Position numbers and translations under genes: made by a program
Notes under the pieces: generated by a model
The model's input: the letters and a program-made list of their open reading frames with translations, nothing else
Database searches by the model: none
Told to the model about the DNA's origin: nothing
From: Microcaldota archaeon
Lineage (GTDB): Archaea; Micrarchaeota; Micrarchaeia; Anstonellales; Bilamarchaeaceae
Direction: 5' to 3'
DNA length: 6,042 bases
Assembly: GCA_030666035.1 (NCBI GenBank)
Contig: DAOUYQ010000053.1
Coordinates: forward strand, 1-6,042
Shown here: positions 1 through 6,031 of the stretch, piece by piece
Numbering within the stretch: position 1 is the first letter of the stretch
Layout: each line of letters opens with the position of its first letter

Positions 1-2
1 CC

Positions 3-569
3 CCGCTTGCAAGGGAAGTAGTGGACCCCATCAAGTTAGAGATTGCCCTTGAGAAAATAGAAATCGAATCCCCGAAGCCCTTTGGAGGTGCAGCGGGCGC
101 AGTAGTTGCACCAGAAGTTTTTGACAAGGTAGAGCAAAAGCTGGAAAATGAAGGAATTCACGAGGAAGTAGTTGCAGTGGATACATTAAGGCAGGTAGAA
201 GAGCAGCGTGCCGAAACCCTTCGCCAGCTAGATGCCCAGATTGAAATTTTTGAACACGTAATTGAAGAGCTGGAAGTAACGGATATCCCAATGGAAGACC
301 TGGTAAAAGAGCTCCCCCCACTTTCCAGTGAAAGGTACCTGACACTCCTAAAAGAACAAAAGCAGCTTGCGGAAACACTCCTGGTGGATATGCTAATTGC
401 GGACCTGGAATTCCTCATTGTAGTTAAGGGCAAACTGAAAAAAATGGGCCTCAGGGACCTTCTGGGCACATTAAGGAAAATCGGAAAGATTCCTGGAATC
501 GGCTCAATAATCCATAAAGAAGGCGGGGGGGACGATGATGACGAAGATAAAGAAGAAAATAAAAAATAA
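3..569 (+). CDS. Hypothetical acidic helical protein, probably 5'-truncated by the window edge
   Basis: I do not recognise this protein. The frame is open to the left edge. The first in-window start is GTG at 21, giving 182 residues, but the codons before it (reading P-L-A-R-E-V) continue the same charged, helical style. The purine run before that GTG lies only 2 nt away, too close for a good ribosome site, so the real start is probably outside the window. Counting from GTG 21, a G/A/P-rich stretch (about 19-31) precedes a probable coiled coil (about 55-87, rich in E, Q, L and R). A charged helix (about 102-121) and a hydrophobic helix (about 120-137) follow, then a basic amphipathic segment (about 138-165). 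It ends in a low-complexity tail, GGGDDDDEDKEENKK. There is no signal peptide, convincing membrane span, cysteine pair or nucleotide-binding motif. A cytoplasmic structural or adaptor protein is possible, but that is a guess. Its stop is 6 nt from the converging L40e stop. Confidence 0.72.
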   Translation, partial: PLAREVVDPIKLEIALEKIEIESPKPFGGAAGAVVAPEVFDKVEQKLENEGIHEEVVAVDTLRQVEEQRAETLRQLDAQIEIFEHVIEELEVTDIPMEDLVKELPPLSSERYLTLLKEQKQLAETLLVDMLIADLEFLIVVKGKLKKMGLRDLLGTLRKIGKIPGIGSIIHKEGGGDDDDEDKEENKK

Positions 570-572
570 ATT
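551..572 (-). terminator. T-rich tract, probable 3' end of rpl40e
   Basis: Just past the rpl40e stop the minus strand reads AATTTATTTTTTATTTTCTT. This is a strong U-tract for archaeal intrinsic termination. It is the complement of the A-rich lysine/asparagine codons ending the converging hypothetical gene, so termination would occur inside that gene's antisense strand. No hairpin is seen or needed. Confidence 0.5.
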
Positions 573-575
573 GGG

Positions 576-731
576 CTAAGCTTTTTTCGCCTTAATCTCT
601 TTGTTCTTTGGCCTGAGGTAGCGGGAACCGCATTTCCTGCATTTTGCTACGCCTCTTTTGTTCCTTGCCTTGCATCTCCTGCATATGAATGTGGCCTTGA
701 TTTCTGCATCTGCTTCAGGAAACTTTCCCAT
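576..731 (-). CDS. rpl40e: 50S ribosomal protein L40e
   Basis: This 51-residue protein starts MGKFPEADAEIKATFICRRC. L40e is a small zinc-ribbon protein of the archaeal and eukaryotic large ribosomal subunit; in eukaryotes it is made as a ubiquitin fusion, in archaea as a free protein as here. Two CxxC knuckles, C17/C20 and C31/C34, would bind one zinc ion. They are joined by the basic linker KARNKRGVAK and followed by the family-typical GSRYLRPK and a lysine-rich tail. The length matches archaeal L40e (about 50 residues). The ATG at 729-731 is preceded by GGTGA with a 5-nt spacer, which fits the archaeal anti-Shine-Dalgarno sequence; an in-frame GTG three codons upstream overlaps that site and is less likely. 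The gene stands alone, converging on the hypothetical gene. The zinc-ribbon pattern and basic ends leave little doubt about identity. Confidence 0.95.
   Translation of the reverse strand: MGKFPEADAEIKATFICRRCKARNKRGVAKCRKCGSRYLRPKNKEIKAKKA
582..587 (+). terminator. T6 run, possible 3' end of the upstream hypothetical gene
   Basis: Thirteen nt past the stop of the hypothetical gene, the plus strand has TTTTTT, the complement of two AAA lysine codons ending rpl40e. It could act as a U-tract terminator. A single run of six gives only moderate support. Confidence 0.35.
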
Positions 732-736
732 TGAAT

Positions 737-741
737 TCACC
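737..741 (-). promoter_or_regulatory. Shine-Dalgarno site of rpl40e
   Basis: On the minus strand the sequence is GGTGA, then a 5-nt spacer (ATTCA), then the ATG of rpl40e. It matches the core complementary to the 3' end of archaeal 16S rRNA. It decides the start in favour of the ATG over the in-frame GTG and TTG just upstream, which lie in or beside the site. Confidence 0.7.
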
Positions 742-786
742 AATTAAATAAATACGAATTGTAGGGACTATTAACTATTGAAAGAG

Positions 787-794
787 TTTAAATA
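787..794 (-). promoter_or_regulatory. Probable TATA box of rpl40e
   Basis: On the minus strand this reads TATTTAAA, preceded by AATAAG, a plausible purine-rich BRE. Transcription starting about 26 nt downstream (near 764) would give a leader of about 33 nt containing the GGTGA site. The core TTTAAA is symmetric, so the same box could be read on the plus strand as TTTAAATA after GAAAGAG, where no gene follows. Assignment to rpl40e rests on distance and on the lack of a competing gene. Confidence 0.5.
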
Positions 795-836
795 CTTATT
801 GACCCGTTTTAGCACCTGCTTCTTGCAACCCTTTGC

Positions 837-841
837 AAAAA
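837..841 (-). terminator. Possible T-tract terminator of thpR
   Basis: About 47 nt past the thpR stop, the minus strand carries GGGTTTTTGC. Archaeal RNA polymerase commonly terminates at short U-tracts without a hairpin. The run is only five bases, so support is modest. Confidence 0.3.
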
Positions 842-887
842 CCCTTCCCGGATTGGCCCTTAATATATAGAATGTTTATGCCCGTTT

Positions 888-1421
888 TCATGCGGATTTA
901 GCAGGAAATTCCCCAACAACCGAATACTCCGGCCCAGAGCGCTTCAAAACACTTTTTACAAGCACAAACCTACCCACCGCAAACTCCCCAAATTCTTCCC
1001 CCTTATGCTTCTCCAAAAACCCCCTCAAATCTATCTTTTTGCGCACCCGCGCCAGGGTTAAATGCCCGGAGAAGCCCCTCTTCTCTTTTCCAAACATGGG
1101 AGAAAGAGCATCCTCCACCGCTTCCGCAAGCCCCAAAAGCCCCCCACTCTCAGTCCCGGCCCAAATCACTTTCACATATTTCTCATTAGGAAAAACCCCA
1201 ACTCCCTTAACCTGCACATTAAATCTGGCAAACTCCACAGAAGAAAGTGCATTTTCCACCTCCCCAACTTTCGCATCTTCAACTTCCCCCAAAAATTTCA
1301 AGGTAAGATGCATAAGGGATGCATCCACTTTCTTCAATCCCTCATTTGGAAGCTCCCCCACAAGCCCACCCATCATTTCCTTGACCAAACCAGGAAGTTC
1401 AACTGCAACAAAAAGCCTCAT
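888..1421 (-). CDS. thpR: RNA 2',3'-cyclic phosphodiesterase (2H phosphoesterase, LigT/ThpR family)
   Basis: This 177-residue protein belongs to the 2H phosphoesterase superfamily, whose ThpR/LigT members hydrolyse RNA 2',3'-cyclic phosphate ends to 2'-phosphate and can join tRNA halves through a 2'-5' bond in vitro. It opens with the family-typical MRLFVAVELP. The two catalytic HxTx motifs are intact: H38-L-T40-L followed by KFLGEV, and H120-L-T122-L followed by ARV. They sit 82 residues apart, as expected for the two-lobed fold. Between them, GVGVFPNEKYVKVIWAG is the usual central strand pair. A glycine replaces the proline often found just before the second histidine, a mild change. The length is normal (about 175-190). 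The protein is presumably cytoplasmic. The ATG has no Shine-Dalgarno site but lies about 26 nt from a TATA-like box, so the message is probably leaderless. The gene diverges from pmbA across 32 nt. The plus strand is C-rich here because the coding strand uses many GG-starting codons. Confidence 0.95.
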   Translation of the reverse strand: MRLFVAVELPGLVKEMMGGLVGELPNEGLKKVDASLMHLTLKFLGEVEDAKVGEVENALSSVEFARFNVQVKGVGVFPNEKYVKVIWAGTESGGLLGLAEAVEDALSPMFGKEKRGFSGHLTLARVRKKIDLRGFLEKHKGEEFGEFAVGRFVLVKSVLKRSGPEYSVVGEFPAKSA

Positions 1422-1422
1422 G

Positions 1423-1434
1423 CATTTATAAATG
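1423..1434 (+). promoter_or_regulatory. TATA box of the pmbA-lonB operon, inside a 12-bp perfect palindrome
   Basis: CATTTATAAATG is a perfect 12-bp palindrome containing the TATA-like TTTATAAA (1425-1432). Its centre is about 25.5 nt before the A of the pmbA ATG, the normal archaeal TATA-to-start-site distance, so transcription should begin at or next to the start codon. No Shine-Dalgarno sequence precedes that ATG, which supports a leaderless message. The palindrome stops 1 nt from the thpR start codon, so a factor bound here would also cover the thpR start site. Confidence 0.6.
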
Positions 1435-1443
1435 ATAAGAAGA

Positions 1444-1451
1444 GATAAAAA
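1444..1451 (-). promoter_or_regulatory. TATA-like box of thpR
   Basis: On the minus strand this reads TTTTTATC, centred about 26.5 nt before the A of the thpR ATG, again the spacing for a leaderless transcript. It matches the archaeal consensus less well than the opposing pmbA box. It ends only 2 nt from the pmbA start codon, so the two promoters interlock. Confidence 0.5.
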
Positions 1452-1453
1452 TC

Positions 1454-2734
1454 ATGGTGCCTTACCCTGACCCGAAAGAACTTCTCAAGAAAGTGAACTC
1501 TCTGGGCATCCCTGATGCGGAAGTCTATTTCTCAGGTGCAAGAACCCTCTCAGTCGAATACTCGGGCAAAACCTGCAAAACAAAGGAATTCTCTGAAGAC
1601 GCAGGCTATGGAGTAAGGGTATTAAAAAACAAAAAAATAGGATTTTCCCACACAAACATCCCCAGCGATTTCACAAAGGCGGTAAAATCTGCAGAAAAAC
1701 TTTCAAAAATTTCCCCAAAAACAAATTTTTCTTTTGAGCCCGCTGCAAAAATATATCCAGATACAGAAACATTTGATGTGGGAATTTCCGGGCTCTCCCC
1801 AGAGCTTGCATTCTCTGCAATTGGGGAAATTCTGGAAGGAATAGGGAAAAGGGCAGAGCCTACAAAAATCTCGATTTCACTCTCAATTGGGTGCGAGCGG
1901 ATTGCAAACAGCGAAGCTCTTTCCGCAGATTCCTGCTATACTGCAGCAAGCATTTATGCGGAAGCAAAAAAGGGAAGGGGGCTGGGCTTCTCGCTTTACT
2001 CGGCACGCACACTCCCAAAAGACCTCAAGAAGTTTGGGGAAGAGGCCGGGAAAATCGCCTGCCTGATGTCCCGCTCAAAGCCGATTCCCACCCAGAAACT
2101 CACTGTGAGGTTTTCCCCGCACATGCTTTCTTCCCTACTGGGCTTTCTTATGTTCAATTTTGACGGAGACAACAAGCGGAGGAGAATAACCAGCCTAAAG
2201 AAAAACCAAAAGAAATTCAGCGAATCGTTCAGCCTGGCAAGTGACCCGCTTGCACCTGCGGATGCGCTATGCCCATTTGACGGGGAAGGCGTGCCTTCCA
2301 AGCCCCTCCCGCTCATAGAATGTGGAAAAGTAAGAAATTTCCTCTACGACAGATACGTTTCTTCCCTGGAAGGGATAAATAAGAATGGAAGCTGCCAGCG
2401 CACGGATTATGCTTCAGCGCCTTCTCCGGGAATTACCAACCTTGTTGTTCCGGCAGGGGATTTCCCAAAGAAAGAAGCAGGGAGGCACCTTGAAGTAATC
2501 TCTTTCCATGGCCTTCACACATCAGACCCTGTTTCCGGAGACTTTGGAGTGGATGCAGATATTGCGCTTCTCCATGAAAAAGGAAAAACAATTCCTGTTA
2601 CAGATGTGCTGATTACGGGCAACATATTTAATATGTTCAATAGCATAAAGCATCTTGGAAAGACCCAGTCCATACACGGGAACCTTATTTCCCCCGACAT
2701 CTGGTTTTCGGATGTGCAAATAATCGGGAAGTGA
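1454..2734 (+). CDS. pmbA: PmbA/TldE-like protein of the TldD/PmbA family
   Basis: The 426-residue protein shows the TldD/PmbA fold from end to end. The N-terminal domain has the family-typical SVEYSGKTCKTKEFSEDAGY (33-52) and GVRVLKNKKIGFSHT. The C-terminal domain has VRFSPHMLSSLLGFLM (218-233), DPLAPADALCPFDGEGVPSK (264-283), SAPSPGITNLVV (321-332), VSGDF (360-364) and PVTDVLITGNIFNMF (381-395), aligning by eye with E. coli TldE. The metal-binding HExxxH of TldD is absent, so this is the TldE-type subunit. TldD and TldE form a metalloprotease that trims unfolded peptides; in E. coli it matures microcin B17 and degrades the antitoxin CcdA. The usual SRGAxG after SGDF/Y is replaced by GVDADI (365-370), a divergence in a conserved place. 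No TldD partner is visible. It is probably cytoplasmic and the first, leaderless cistron of an operon with lonB. Family assignment is firm; the TldE subtype is likely, and activity without TldD is unknown. Confidence 0.9.
   Translation: MVPYPDPKELLKKVNSLGIPDAEVYFSGARTLSVEYSGKTCKTKEFSEDAGYGVRVLKNKKIGFSHTNIPSDFTKAVKSAEKLSKISPKTNFSFEPAAKIYPDTETFDVGISGLSPELAFSAIGEILEGIGKRAEPTKISISLSIGCERIANSEALSADSCYTAASIYAEAKKGRGLGFSLYSARTLPKDLKKFGEEAGKIACLMSRSKPIPTQKLTVRFSPHMLSSLLGFLMFNFDGDNKRRRITSLKKNQKKFSESFSLASDPLAPADALCPFDGEGVPSKPLPLIECGKVRNFLYDRYVSSLEGINKNGSCQRTDYASAPSPGITNLVVPAGDFPKKEAGRHLEVISFHGLHTSDPVSGDFGVDADIALLHEKGKTIPVTDVLITGNIFNMFNSIKHLGKTQSIHGNLISPDIWFSDVQIIGK
2727..2734 (+). promoter_or_regulatory. 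Shine-Dalgarno-like site of lonB overlapping the pmbA stop codon
   Basis: GGAAGTGA differs by one base from GGAGGTGA, the sequence complementary to archaeal 16S rRNA. It includes the pmbA stop TGA (2732-2734) and lies 6 nt before the lonB ATG. It supports that start and suggests coupled translation of the two genes. Confidence 0.55.
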
Positions 2735-2740
2735 AAACCA

Positions 2741-4744
2741 ATGAAAAAATTCAAAACAACTGAGGACATCAAAGTTCCAAAGCGCTTAATTGACCAGGTG
2801 ATAGGGCAGGACAATGCAGTGGCAATCATAAAAAAAGCAGCAAAGCAAAAAAGGCACGTGCTCCTTATTGGGCCTCCCGGAACAGGCAAAAGCATGCTTG
2901 CACAGGCAATGGCTGAGCTTCTTCCTTCCACAGAGCTTGAGGATGTCCTTGTTTATGAAAACCCAAACAATGACAATAATCCCCTGATTAAGCCAATCCA
3001 TTCTTTTCCAGGGCCGGATTACCTTTCCAAAAATCCCCAATACACCAGGCTCTACTCCCCAAGGGAACTAGCCAAGATAACAGAGCTTGCTGCAACAGGA
3101 AAAAGCAAGGAACTCCCTATGGCCCTCAAGGCGAGCCTGGCAAGAAGAATGTCCACGGCATCCAAGGCACAGGGCAAAACTGAAAAAGATATTGGAATCT
3201 CACCAATTTTTCTCCTTACGGTTTTTGCAATAATTGCAATTGCAGTAACATTTTTCCTGGATATTCCCGAAGACCAGAAGTGGTTTATATTTGCGGCAAT
3301 GTTTGGGCTTGCAATACTCTATTTTGTTTCAAATGCAGCAATGGGGCTTTCAAAGAGGATGGGTCCCCAAAAACAGAGCAGATACAAGATGATTGTGGAT
3401 AATACCGGGCGCACCACTGCTCCATTTATTGATGCAACCGGAAGCCGTGCAGGGGCACTTCTTGGGGATGTAAAGCATGACCCTCTCCAGACCGGAGGAC
3501 TAGGAACCCCGGCCCATGTCCGTGTAGAGTCGGGTGCAATCCACAAAGCAAACCACGGAGTGCTTTTTATTGACGAAATTGCATCGCTCAAAATGAACTG
3601 GCAGCAGGAGCTCCTTACTGCAATGCAGGAGCGCAGATACCCCATTACCGGGCAGAGTGACCTTTCTTCCGGGGCGCTTGTGCGCACAGAGCCGGTGCCC
3701 TCGGATTTCGTGCTGGTTGCTGCGGGAAATGTCCCGGACCTTGCACATCTTCATCCCGCCCTCCGCTCCAGAATCCGCGGAGAGGGATATGAAGTGTATG
3801 TTGAGGACTCAATGGCGGACAATAAGGAAAATGAAGCAAATCTTGTACAATTCATGGCCCAGGAAATCCAAAAAGACGGCCGCATCCCGCCCCTTTCCTA
3901 TGAGGCAGTGCAGGAAGTAATTGAAGAAGCAAGAAGGCTTTCCGGAAAAAGAAAGGCATTTACCATGAACCTGAGGGAGCTTGGGGGCCTTATCCGTGCA
4001 GCAGGGGATATTGCAACTGAAGAGAATGCAAAAGTCGTCACATTCAAGCATATTGAAGCTGCCAAGAAGGTTGCAAAACCAATAGAATCCCAGGTTATAA
4101 GCAAGCTAATTGAGCACAAAAAAGATTACCAGGTCTTCACCACAACAGGCTTTGCAATTGGAAAAGTGAATGGGCTCGCAGTTGTAGGCGATGCATTTTC
4201 CGGGCTTGTGCTCCCCCTTGTTGCAGAAGTTACTCCATCTGCCTCCAAGAGCGGCGGAAGAATAATTGCAACCGGAAAACTGGGGGTGATTGCAAAGGAA
4301 GCAGTAGAAAACGTTTCTGCAATCTTTAAGAAATATACGACTGTGGGCCTTTCCAATAAAGATATCCACATCCAGTTTCTGCAAACTTATGAGGGTGTAG
4401 AAGGGGATTCCGCATCTATTTCCATCGCGGTTGCAGTCATTTCAGACCTTGAGGACATTCCAGTGGATTCAAGCTATGCAATGACCGGCTCGCTTTCCGT
4501 GCGGGGAGAGGTGCTCCCGGTTGGCGGAGTAACTGCCAAGGTTGAAGCAGCATATGAAGCAGGCATAAAGAAAATAATCCTGCCGAAATCCAACCTGAAA
4601 GATGTTTACCTGAGGAGGGGAATGAAGGGCAAGGTAAAGCTTTACCCTGTGGAAAATATTGCAGATGTCCTCAAGTATGTGCTCAAAGAAGGCCCGAAAA
4701 AGAAGAAGCTCCTGGCTGCAATAAAAAAGCAGTTTAGGGATTAG
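2741..4744 (+). CDS. lonB: Membrane-anchored ATP-dependent protease LonB (archaeal type)
   Basis: LonB is the archaeal Lon: a hexameric AAA+ unfoldase fused to a Ser-Lys protease and held at the inner face of the membrane, degrading misfolded and regulatory proteins. All parts are seen in this 667-residue protein. Walker A is GPPGTGKS (44-51). An insertion carries two membrane helices (about 153-172 and 181-200). Walker B is VLFIDE (274-279), the sensor-1 asparagine is probably N330, and the arginine-finger region is LRSRIR (341-346). A likely sensor-2 arginine is R412. The C-terminal protease domain has the catalytic serine in GDSAS (S557) and lysine in GGVTAK (K600), 43 residues apart as in Lon generally. 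There is no N-terminal substrate domain, as is normal for LonB. Length is typical to slightly long. The start follows pmbA by 6 nt, so both are probably on one transcript. The gene faces the DUF373 gene across 48 nt. No defect is seen; it should be an active protease. Confidence 0.97.
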   Translation: MKKFKTTEDIKVPKRLIDQVIGQDNAVAIIKKAAKQKRHVLLIGPPGTGKSMLAQAMAELLPSTELEDVLVYENPNNDNNPLIKPIHSFPGPDYLSKNPQYTRLYSPRELAKITELAATGKSKELPMALKASLARRMSTASKAQGKTEKDIGISPIFLLTVFAIIAIAVTFFLDIPEDQKWFIFAAMFGLAILYFVSNAAMGLSKRMGPQKQSRYKMIVDNTGRTTAPFIDATGSRAGALLGDVKHDPLQTGGLGTPAHVRVESGAIHKANHGVLFIDEIASLKMNWQQELLTAMQERRYPITGQSDLSSGALVRTEPVPSDFVLVAAGNVPDLAHLHPALRSRIRGEGYEVYVEDSMADNKENEANLVQFMAQEIQKDGRIPPLSYEAVQEVIEEARRLSGKRKAFTMNLRELGGLIRAAGDIATEENAKVVTFKHIEAAKKVAKPIESQVISKLIEHKKDYQVFTTTGFAIGKVNGLAVVGDAFSGLVLPLVAEVTPSASKSGGRIIATGKLGVIAKEAVENVSAIFKKYTTVGLSNKDIHIQFLQTYEGVEGDSASISIAVAVISDLEDIPVDSSYAMTGSLSVRGEVLPVGGVTAKVEAAYEAGIKKIILPKSNLKDVYLRRGMKGKVKLYPVENIADVLKYVLKEGPKKKKLLAAIKKQFRD

Positions 4745-4750
4745 CAAAAA
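4723..4750 (-). terminator. T-tracts, possible 3' end of the DUF373 gene
   Basis: Downstream of the DUF373 stop, the minus strand carries TTTTT (4746-4750) and then TTTTTT (within 4723-4728), the latter antisense to lysine codons of lonB. These are the first T-runs met by a transcript of the DUF373 gene. On the plus strand, lonB meets no comparable run until 4892-4897, about 150 nt past its stop, so its own 3' end is not resolved. The GC-rich TGCCCCGGGCA between the genes has only a 1-nt loop and is not a credible hairpin. Confidence 0.3.
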
Positions 4751-4792
4751 GCAGTTCAAAACACTTATGCTGCCCCGGGCACAGGTTCCCAC

Positions 4793-6031
4793 CTACCCTG
4801 TCCGCACAAGCACATTCTCCCCAATAGAAGTAATATGCCTAAAAGGAAGCGAGAATTTCCTGCCAAGGTAACTCTGTATTACAATCTCCTCTTTTTTGCT
4901 GTCTACGCCCAGGATTTTCCCAAGGAAGCTCCCGCTGTCTGAAATTACTTCTTTGCCCTCCAGCTTCATTCCCAGGAGGCTCTCTTTCCTTATTATTTCT
5001 ATTGAGGTAGTTGCAAGATACCCTAGCACTATGGCATAAATCATTACAAAGAGGAAGTCCCCAAAGCCTACATAAGGAGGCTCGATGTTAAGCACCCACT
5101 GGGCGCCCACGCTCAATACAAGGGCAGTAATCAGGATTGCAACAAGGGTTCTTGAATACCGGGTTATTGCAAACCTCCTGTGCTCACTATATGCTTCTGC
5201 AATCCTTCCGGCCATAAGAAAGACAATGCCCATTGAAACAGGGAAAATCACGGCCTTAAATGTGTATGCGGCAGTTTTTATTGAATCAAGGCCAAGCAAG
5301 AGTGCATTCACATATGCTTCCTGCCCCATCCAGATTGAGAGCAGGAACATTACCAGTGCAGGGATATATGGAATCCAGGTATTCTTTTCCAGTGAAAGCT
5401 TGAAACTCCTGAACCATCCAATAAGTGCATCTTCTACCCCGAATCCTTTGATGAGGAGGTAGAGCCCGATAAGCACCCCTACAAATTTCAGTTCCCAGCC
5501 CAGTACCATTGAAAGGGAGAAAAGAAGTACGAATATTGCCGGAATCCCAAAAATAATCCGCGAATAATGCGGATCCTTGAGCTTCTCAAGAATTACGAAA
5601 TATGTTTTTTCCAGCTCCTTTGCCTGTTTCATTACAAGAAGCTTCACAGCATCAATTTTCATCCGTGAGCGGATGATGGGGAGTATTACTTCATCCGATG
5701 CCCCATCTGAAACGAATATGCAGGATTCTGCAGGAATTTCCGCAAGTATCCGGTTAAGCTGCTTGCTGATTTCCTGGTCTGAGCGGTAGCCGACCTTCTT
5801 GTGCCCGGTAAGCGTGATCACTTCCACATTTTTCTTGTCTTTGGTAAGCTGGTCATAAAGTTTTATTGCATAGAAGATGGTGTTCGCATCCGGCTCTTCA
5901 GGATCCGCAAGCGCAAGCTTGATGGCTGCCTTGAAGTTTTCTTCCCTCCCTATCACTGGCCCATGTATTTTTGCTTTTTCATAGAGGTCGTTGTCCCTGT
6001 CAATGCAGAGCACCAGAATAGGCTTGGCCAT
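4793..6031 (-). CDS. DUF373 family membrane protein with an apparent C-terminal PRC-barrel domain
   Basis: The 412-residue protein fits DUF373, a family of unknown function that I know mainly from archaea. Residues 1-150 look like a soluble alpha/beta (Rossmann-like) domain: a first strand PILVLCIDRDNDL with clustered aspartates (D11, D13, D15), GPVIGREENFKAAIKLALADPEEPDAN compressed into a conserved-looking block at 24-50, the strand VEVITLTGHKKVGYRSD (69-85), and the strand-loop CIFVSDGASDE (104-114). The acidic loops could bind metal or nucleotide, but this is inference. Six hydrophobic helices follow, at about 159-178, 182-198, 219-236, 259-275, 295-314 and 323-344. An even number puts both ends on the same side, presumably the cytoplasm. 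The last 60 residues, with GKEVISDSGSFLGKILGVD (359-377) and SLPFRHITSIGENVLVR (394-410), resemble a PRC-barrel. The ATG start is followed at once by the first strand; only 11 bases lie upstream, so its promoter is out of view. It converges with lonB. Family call is strong; function is unknown. Confidence 0.88.
   Translation of the reverse strand: MAKPILVLCIDRDNDLYEKAKIHGPVIGREENFKAAIKLALADPEEPDANTIFYAIKLYDQLTKDKKNVEVITLTGHKKVGYRSDQEISKQLNRILAEIPAESCIFVSDGASDEVILPIIRSRMKIDAVKLLVMKQAKELEKTYFVILEKLKDPHYSRIIFGIPAIFVLLFSLSMVLGWELKFVGVLIGLYLLIKGFGVEDALIGWFRSFKLSLEKNTWIPYIPALVMFLLSIWMGQEAYVNALLLGLDSIKTAAYTFKAVIFPVSMGIVFLMAGRIAEAYSEHRRFAITRYSRTLVAILITALVLSVGAQWVLNIEPPYVGFGDFLFVMIYAIVLGYLATTSIEIIRKESLLGMKLEGKEVISDSGSFLGKILGVDSKKEEIVIQSYLGRKFSLPFRHITSIGENVLVRTG

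Noticed and set aside
732..887. A tRNA, snoRNA-like or other structured RNA in the largest intergenic gap
   Set aside because: I found no cloverleaf arms, no C/D box pair and no long complementary stems. The AT-rich content is explained by the rpl40e promoter and the thpR 3' end.
1039..1448. Two plus-strand open frames of about 130 codons over thpR
   Set aside because: They are antisense to a gene with both intact HxTx motifs. Their proline- and serine-rich products are what a purine-rich coding strand gives in antisense.
3190..3345. The hydrophobic insertion in LonB as a sign of gene fusion or a foreign insert
   Set aside because: Two membrane helices between Walker A and Walker B are the normal feature of archaeal LonB.
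4771..4781. GC-rich palindrome TGCCCCGGGCA between lonB and the DUF373 gene, as a shared terminator hairpin
   Set aside because: The arms are only 5 bp with a 1-nt loop and no T-run follows on either side, so a stable hairpin terminator is unlikely.
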